35,785 bases of DNA from Pseudomonadota bacterium (lineage in GTDB: Bacteria; Pseudomonadota; Alphaproteobacteria; Acetobacterales; Acetobacteraceae). The translations under genes were made by a program, and so were the position numbers. The stretch lies in NCBI GenBank assembly GCA_021808185.1, contig JAKBCB010000002.1, positions 1 to 35,785 of the forward strand, read 5' to 3'. The notes below the pieces were generated by a model. It was not told the origin of the DNA. It saw only the letters and a program-made list of their open reading frames with translations, and did no database searches. This document shows, piece by piece, positions 32,478-35,785 of this stretch (the stretch's first letter is position 1; every line of letters starts with the position of its first letter).

Positions 32478-33302
32478 TTATTTCCAGATCGGCAGGTTCA
32501 GCCACCAGCCCCACCATTCCGGCCAGCCGCGCGTCCAGAACGGGCCGCTGATGACGATGCACACCGCACTCCAGAACGCCGCCGACAGCGCCAGGAACAG
32601 TCCCAGCCGATGGATGCCCAGCGTGCCGATCGAGTAGCCGATGAAGTCGCGGAAGAAGGTGTTCTCGTGCTCCGGTCCCTTCACCACCTCGCCCTTGCCG
32701 GGGTTGGCGGCGGACAGGATCAGCGACCCATGCAGCCCGAGCGCCAGCACCGTGGTGAAGAAGAACGTCACCGCGAGCATGTGCGCCGGATTGTAGTGGA
32801 AGTGCAGATACTGGTAGCCGGTGTTGGAGACCCAATCGAGGTGGCTCATGATGCCGTACGGGAACCCGTAGCCCCACGCGCCCATCAGGATCGGCCGGAT
32901 CACCACCAGTGTCACATACGCGAACACCGCGACGCCGTAAGCGATGGGGATGTGGTACTGCATGCCGAGCTTGCGCGAAATCTCCGCCTGGCGCAGCGCC
33001 CAGGAAACGAAGGCACCGATTGCGCAGAAGGTGATCGCTTGCCACAGCCCGCCGGCCTTCAGCGGCGCAATGCCGAGGCCATAACTCAGATCGGGCGGCG
33101 CGATGCTGATGCGCCAGAGATTCCAGTCGTGCCCGAGCGCCGCGCCATACAAAATCAGCGCGGTGCCGAGCAGTGTGAAGAACACCGTGGTGACCCCGAA
33201 GAAGCCGACATAGAACGGCCCCATCCAGAAATCGAACAAATCGCCGCCGACCAGAGTACCGCCGCGGACACGGTATTTTGCTTCGAAACTGAGCATTGCC
33301 AT
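32478..33302 (-). CDS. pufL: Photosynthetic reaction centre L subunit
   Basis: A 274-residue reaction-centre core protein. Omitting Met1, its numbering aligns with Rhodobacter sphaeroides without gaps through residue 213. His153 (IMSHLDW), His168 and His173 (HFHYNPAHM) and His190 (ALGLHGS) are present, giving the usual BChl and Fe ligands. His168 excludes the Glu found in zinc-bacteriochlorophyll Acidiphilium. Residue 104 is Gln rather than Glu (ALRQAEI), which changes the hydrogen bond to BPhe A. QB-site residues are Glu212 and Asn213 (PEHENTFFRD). The start ATG 33302 has an AGGGA site; a hairpin separates it from pufA. Confidence 0.97.
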   Translation of the reverse strand: MAMLSFEAKYRVRGGTLVGGDLFDFWMGPFYVGFFGVTTVFFTLLGTALILYGAALGHDWNLWRISIAPPDLSYGLGIAPLKAGGLWQAITFCAIGAFVSWALRQAEISRKLGMQYHIPIAYGVAVFAYVTLVVIRPILMGAWGYGFPYGIMSHLDWVSNTGYQYLHFHYNPAHMLAVTFFFTTVLALGLHGSLILSAANPGKGEVVKGPEHENTFFRDFIGYSIGTLGIHRLGLFLALSAAFWSAVCIVISGPFWTRGWPEWWGWWLNLPIWK

Positions 33303-33339
33303 CGTCGTTCCCTCCGCCTGGCGGCGCGGTCGAGAGAGA

Positions 33340-33365
33340 GGCAGCCGGCGCCATGCCGGGCTGCC
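33340..33365 (-). other. Intercistronic hairpin between pufA and pufL
   Basis: Arms GGCAGCCGGC (33340-33349) and GCCGGGCTGCC (33355-33365) pair with a single bulged base and a 5-nt loop. In Rhodobacter capsulatus a hairpin at this place stops 3' decay and raises pufBA mRNA over pufLM mRNA. The same role is likely here but is inferred from position. Confidence 0.65.
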
Positions 33366-33429
33366 CCTCGTGCGGCGAAGCCGGTTCGCGGACCACCCGC
33401 GCCCCGCCCCGCCGCGTTTGCGATCGGCG

Positions 33430-33603
33430 CTACTTCGGCGCCGCCTGCATCGTCGTTACCGCCCCGTGGTGCGGTCCCTCGATCCAGTTGAACCGATCGG
33501 TGCTGAGCAGGATGAAGTGGATCAGCAGCGCCAGCACGAACAGGAAGATGAACAGGGCTACCAGCGCCCTGCGCGGATCGAAAAGCAGCCATACACGCCA
33601 CAT
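33430..33603 (-). CDS. pufA: Light-harvesting 1 alpha polypeptide
   Basis: A 57-residue gene short enough to escape length-filtered gene calls. It reads MWRVWLLFDPRRALVALFIF, then a membrane helix with LALLIHFILLSTDRFNW. His29 is the BChl ligand and Trp40 the usual hydrogen-bonding aromatic. The start ATG 33603 follows AGGAG with 9 nt spacing, 12 nt after pufB ends. It pairs with the beta polypeptide to form the LH1 ring around the reaction centre. The C-terminal tail (EGPHHGAVTTMQAAPK) is periplasmic. Confidence 0.95.
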   Translation of the reverse strand: MWRVWLLFDPRRALVALFIFLFVLALLIHFILLSTDRFNWIEGPHHGAVTTMQAAPK

Positions 33604-33615
33604 CTCACCTGTCTC

Positions 33616-33834
33616 CTAAACCAGGAACGATTTGACGAACTGCACGCCGTCGAGCAACGACGTGGAATAGCCGTTCACCCCCGGCAGCCAGGGCCGCCAC
33701 TGCCACACCAGAATGTGCGCAATGATGGCGATGACCGTGAAGATGATGAAGCTGGAGACGAAGATGCTGTGGAATTCCTTCGCCTCCGACTCGGTCAGCC
33801 CCGATGCGGAGCTACCTTTGGTTAAGCCTGACAT
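33616..33834 (-). CDS. pufB: Light-harvesting 1 beta polypeptide
   Basis: A 72-residue protein starting at ATG 33834 after GGGAG. LTESEAKEFHSIFVSSF precedes the membrane helix, with the BChl-ligating histidine in IAHILVWQWRPWLPG, the LH1 beta signature. Typical beta chains stop soon after WRPWLPG..GY; here 16 more residues (STSLLDGVQFVKSFLV) follow, giving an amphipathic C-terminal extension. The open frame upstream to 34083 is a non-coding shadow. The gene lies 163 nt after bchZ; no pufQ is present between them. Confidence 0.95.
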   Translation of the reverse strand: MSGLTKGSSASGLTESEAKEFHSIFVSSFIIFTVIAIIAHILVWQWRPWLPGVNGYSTSLLDGVQFVKSFLV

Positions 33835-33921
33835 GGGATCAAACTCCCGATAGGGGCCTTCCGGCCCGACCCGCGCCCGTCCCGCGCGGCTGGGATGGAG
33901 ATGGCGTCGCCGCCACCGCCG

Positions 33922-33948
33922 CCCGCCCGTCCGGGGTCGCCGGGCGGG
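33922..33948 (-). other. GC-rich hairpin between bchZ and pufB
   Basis: Arms CCCGCCCG (33922-33929) and CGGGCGGG (33941-33948) with an 11-nt loop, in the 163-nt space where pufQ is usually found. It may be an attenuator or an RNA processing or stabilising element that separates bchZ from puf expression. No T-tract is visible on the - strand. Confidence 0.45.
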
Positions 33949-33997
33949 GGTTTGCTGAAGGCCGGGCACCGCCCCGCCTCGAAGGATCGGGCGGCGT

Positions 33998-35461
33998 TTA
34001 TGCGGCCTGCCCGGTGGTAAGAGTGGCGAGCGTGCGGGCCACGCGCGCGGCGTCGATCCGCCCGGCGCGGGCCGCGCGCGCATCGCGCTCGACGTGGTCG
34101 CGCATCCGTTTGGCGGCTGAGATGCGCACCAGGAACGGCTGCGCCTCCACGTAATCGTTCAGGACCTCCAGTGCGTCGTCGTCCCACGGCGTCTGGTTGA
34201 ACTCGCCTGGCTTGGCCGGCGTGGCTTCCACCCGGTCCATGTCGGTGGCCAGCGGCAGGATGTGGAACAGCGCGTCGAACAGCGCGTTGCAGTATTCCTG
34301 GACCAGATACGTGGCGCCAGCGTAGCCCATGAACGGTGTGCCGGTGGCGCGGCGGATGATCGCGCCAGGGAACGACGCTGGGATATACATGCAGCGTGCG
34401 CCTAGCTCGGCTGCATACATGCGCTCGTTGTACGATCCGTACAGCACCAGCGGTGGCTTGGATTTCAGCGCCTCGCGCACCGCCGCGTTGTCCGGCTTCT
34501 GGCCCGGCTTGCGCGCGAAGGTGAAGGTGCAGGGGATGCCGAGTTCGTCCTCCAGGAACACTTTCAGGCCGCGCGCGTAGGTCTCGCTGGCCACCACGGC
34601 GAAGGTGGCGGATGCGAAGAAATCCTGTGTCACGCTACGCCACAAATCCCACACCGGCTTGATCGTGGTGTGCTTCTCCCGCTCGATGAACGGCTCGGGA
34701 TCGACGCCGGCAAGCTCGCCCAGCGTGCGCAGAAAATTCGTCGTGGCGAACAGCCCGATCGGCGCCTGTAAGTACGGCCGGTCCAGCTCCTCGCACAGCG
34801 CGCGACCGAATTCCCGATACATGCAGACATTGATATCCGCGTCCGGCAACCGGCCGATATCCTCGATATGCGACCCGAGCGGAAACACCAAATTGATCTC
34901 GCAGCCGATGCCCTCGATCAGTCGCCGAACCTCCGCCAGATCGGACGGCATGTTGAAGGTTCCGTAGATCGGGCCAATGATGTTCACGCGCGGCTTGCTA
35001 CCGGGGGCGCGGGCGGCGCGGGGCTTTGGCCTGCCGCGCTTGGCGCCGAACTCGCTCCACAGCCAGAAGATCGCGCGGTCCGCCGCCTGCCACTGATCCT
35101 CATCGATGGTGCGCGGGATGAAGCGCAGCAGGTTCGAGCCTTCCGGTGTCACCCCGCCGCCGATCATCTCGGCGATGCTGCCGGTGACAACCACCGCCGG
35201 CAAATCGGGATCCTGCGACGCGGCGGCGCGTTTCATCGCACCCTCCGTACCGCTCATCGACAGCGCATCCTCCGAAAGTCCGGTGACAACGATTGGCAAT
35301 TCGTGGGGCGGCAGTCCGTCGGTGTAGTGCAGAACCGCGGTCACGGGCAGGTTCTCGCAGCCCACTGGCCCATCGATCACCACGCGCAGCCCGCGGATCG
35401 CGGTGAATGCATACACCGCACCCCAGTAGCCGCCCGCGCGATCATGATCGAGCACCAACAT
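33998..35461 (-). CDS. bchZ: Chlorophyllide a reductase subunit Z
   Basis: A 487-residue nitrogenase-like subunit that with BchX and BchY reduces ring B of chlorophyllide a, committing it to bacteriochlorin. The N-terminus MLVLDHDRAGGYWGAVYAF and the cysteine region VVIDGPVGCENLPVTAVLHY, then VVTGSIAEMIGGGVTPEGSN, are BchZ hallmarks. The C-terminal light-independent-reductase tail (WDDDALEVLNDYVEAQPFLVRISAAKRMRD) is also typical. It starts 3 nt after bchY and is the last gene before pufB, the normal bchXYZ-puf order. Confidence 0.96.
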   Translation of the reverse strand: MLVLDHDRAGGYWGAVYAFTAIRGLRVVIDGPVGCENLPVTAVLHYTDGLPPHELPIVVTGLSEDALSMSGTEGAMKRAAASQDPDLPAVVVTGSIAEMIGGGVTPEGSNLLRFIPRTIDEDQWQAADRAIFWLWSEFGAKRGRPKPRAARAPGSKPRVNIIGPIYGTFNMPSDLAEVRRLIEGIGCEINLVFPLGSHIEDIGRLPDADINVCMYREFGRALCEELDRPYLQAPIGLFATTNFLRTLGELAGVDPEPFIEREKHTTIKPVWDLWRSVTQDFFASATFAVVASETYARGLKVFLEDELGIPCTFTFARKPGQKPDNAAVREALKSKPPLVLYGSYNERMYAAELGARCMYIPASFPGAIIRRATGTPFMGYAGATYLVQEYCNALFDALFHILPLATDMDRVEATPAKPGEFNQTPWDDDALEVLNDYVEAQPFLVRISAAKRMRDHVERDARAARAGRIDAARVARTLATLTTGQAA

Positions 35462-35464
35462 CGC

Positions 35465-35785
35465 TCAGGTTCCCACCGCTTCGAGGGCTTTCGCCCGTGC
35501 CAGCCGCTGCTTCTTGAACCGTTCGCGCGCCTGAGGATGCGCCTGTGGTGTGCCGATGGTGCCGTATCCGGTGTTGTCGCCCTGGCCGACGCCGGCGAAG
35601 AACGAGACCATGCGGCCGAAGCGTTCCCGCCCGCGCGTCTGCGCCGCCACGATGCCGGCGAGCGCGCCCGCGCCGGCCTGGCCGAACAATGGCCGCGCCG
35701 AAACCATGTTGGTGAAATACAGCGCCGGGATGCCAAGCTCCTTGGCCTTCTGCACCAGCGGCGTGGTACCGACCGCGAGATCGGG
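35465..35785 (-). CDS. bchY: Chlorophyllide a reductase subunit Y, C-terminal part (partial at window edge)
   Basis: The frame is open from the window edge to the stop at 35465-35467, giving the last 106 residues. Recognisable BchY sequence includes DLAVGTTPLVQKAKELGIP, ALYFTNMVSARPLFGQAGAG and RMVSFFAGVGQGDNTGYG. BchY forms the catalytic heterotetramer with BchZ. The rest of the gene, and bchX and bchC if conserved, would lie to the right of the window. Confidence 0.93.
   Translation of the reverse strand, partial: PDLAVGTTPLVQKAKELGIPALYFTNMVSARPLFGQAGAGALAGIVAAQTRGRERFGRMVSFFAGVGQGDNTGYGTIGTPQAHPQARERFKKQRLARAKALEAVGT

Noticed and set aside
32478..33302. Zinc-bacteriochlorophyll (Acidiphilium-type) reaction centre
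   Set aside because: That type has Glu at L168; this PufL has His168, and bchH is intact.
33430..33603. A longer protein (33155-33601, - strand) overlapping pufA
   Set aside because: It is in a different frame from pufA and covers the start of pufL; the 57-residue LH1 alpha is unmistakable.

Overview
The window is high-GC bacterial DNA carrying most of a purple-bacterial photosynthesis gene cluster (about 8.1-35.8 kb) beside a catabolic operon (1-8.03 kb). Gene content suggests an alphaproteobacterium: bchFNBHLM-lhaA-puhABC-acsF-puhE-hemA superoperon, a PpsR/PpaA regulator pair, and a type-II reaction centre with a tetrahaem cytochrome. A HiPIP gene beside hemA, the oxygen-dependent cyclase AcsF and the overall layout fit the Acetobacteraceae (Rhodopila-like) best. 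That placement is inference from gene content, not from a marker gene.

Region 1 (1-8030, + strand): the end of an ABC sugar/nucleoside-type permease, hydantoinase/oxoprolinase subunits A and B, an isochorismatase-family amidohydrolase, an isocitrate-lyase/PEP-mutase-family lyase, and LeuC/LeuD-like aconitase-family subunits. Together they could form a route that opens a cyclic imide, deamidates it, hydrates the resulting (alkyl)maleate and cleaves it. The amidohydrolase has lost a short segment and its normal C-terminus is now out of frame.

Region 2 (13721 down to 8158, - strand): ppaA-ppsR-bchG-bchP-tspO-DUF2177, closely spaced and probably one operon, ending at a strong hairpin (8127-8152). 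It couples light/redox regulators to the last two steps of bacteriochlorophyll a synthesis and to a TspO tetrapyrrole-binding protein.

Region 3 (13722-14080): divergent control region with a perfect PpsR box (TGT-N12-ACA) over a candidate -10 element, plus a second, imperfect double box.

Region 4 (14081-29742, + strand): bchF, bchN, bchB, bchH, bchL, bchM, lhaA, puhA, puhB, puhC, a small unnamed gene, acsF, puhE, hemA and a HiPIP gene. Most neighbours overlap by 1-4 nt, so this is a translationally coupled superoperon making protochlorophyllide reductase, Mg-chelatase H, the methyltransferase, the aerobic cyclase, the H subunit and assembly factors, and ALA synthase. It ends at a 26-bp palindrome.

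Region 5 (29743-30437): no intact gene. It holds the palindromic terminator, a decayed IS5-family transposase (- strand) and the terminator of the puf operon.

Region 6 (35785 down to 30438, - strand): bchY (partial)-bchZ-pufB-pufA-pufL-pufM-pufC, that is chlorophyllide reductase followed by the LH1 polypeptides, reaction-centre L and M, and the tetrahaem cytochrome. pufA is only 57 codons long. There is no pufQ between bchZ and pufB. Reaction-centre residues show His at L168 (so not the Acidiphilium-type Glu), Gln at L104, and an Asn-L213/Asp-M44 pair like that of Blastochloris viridis.
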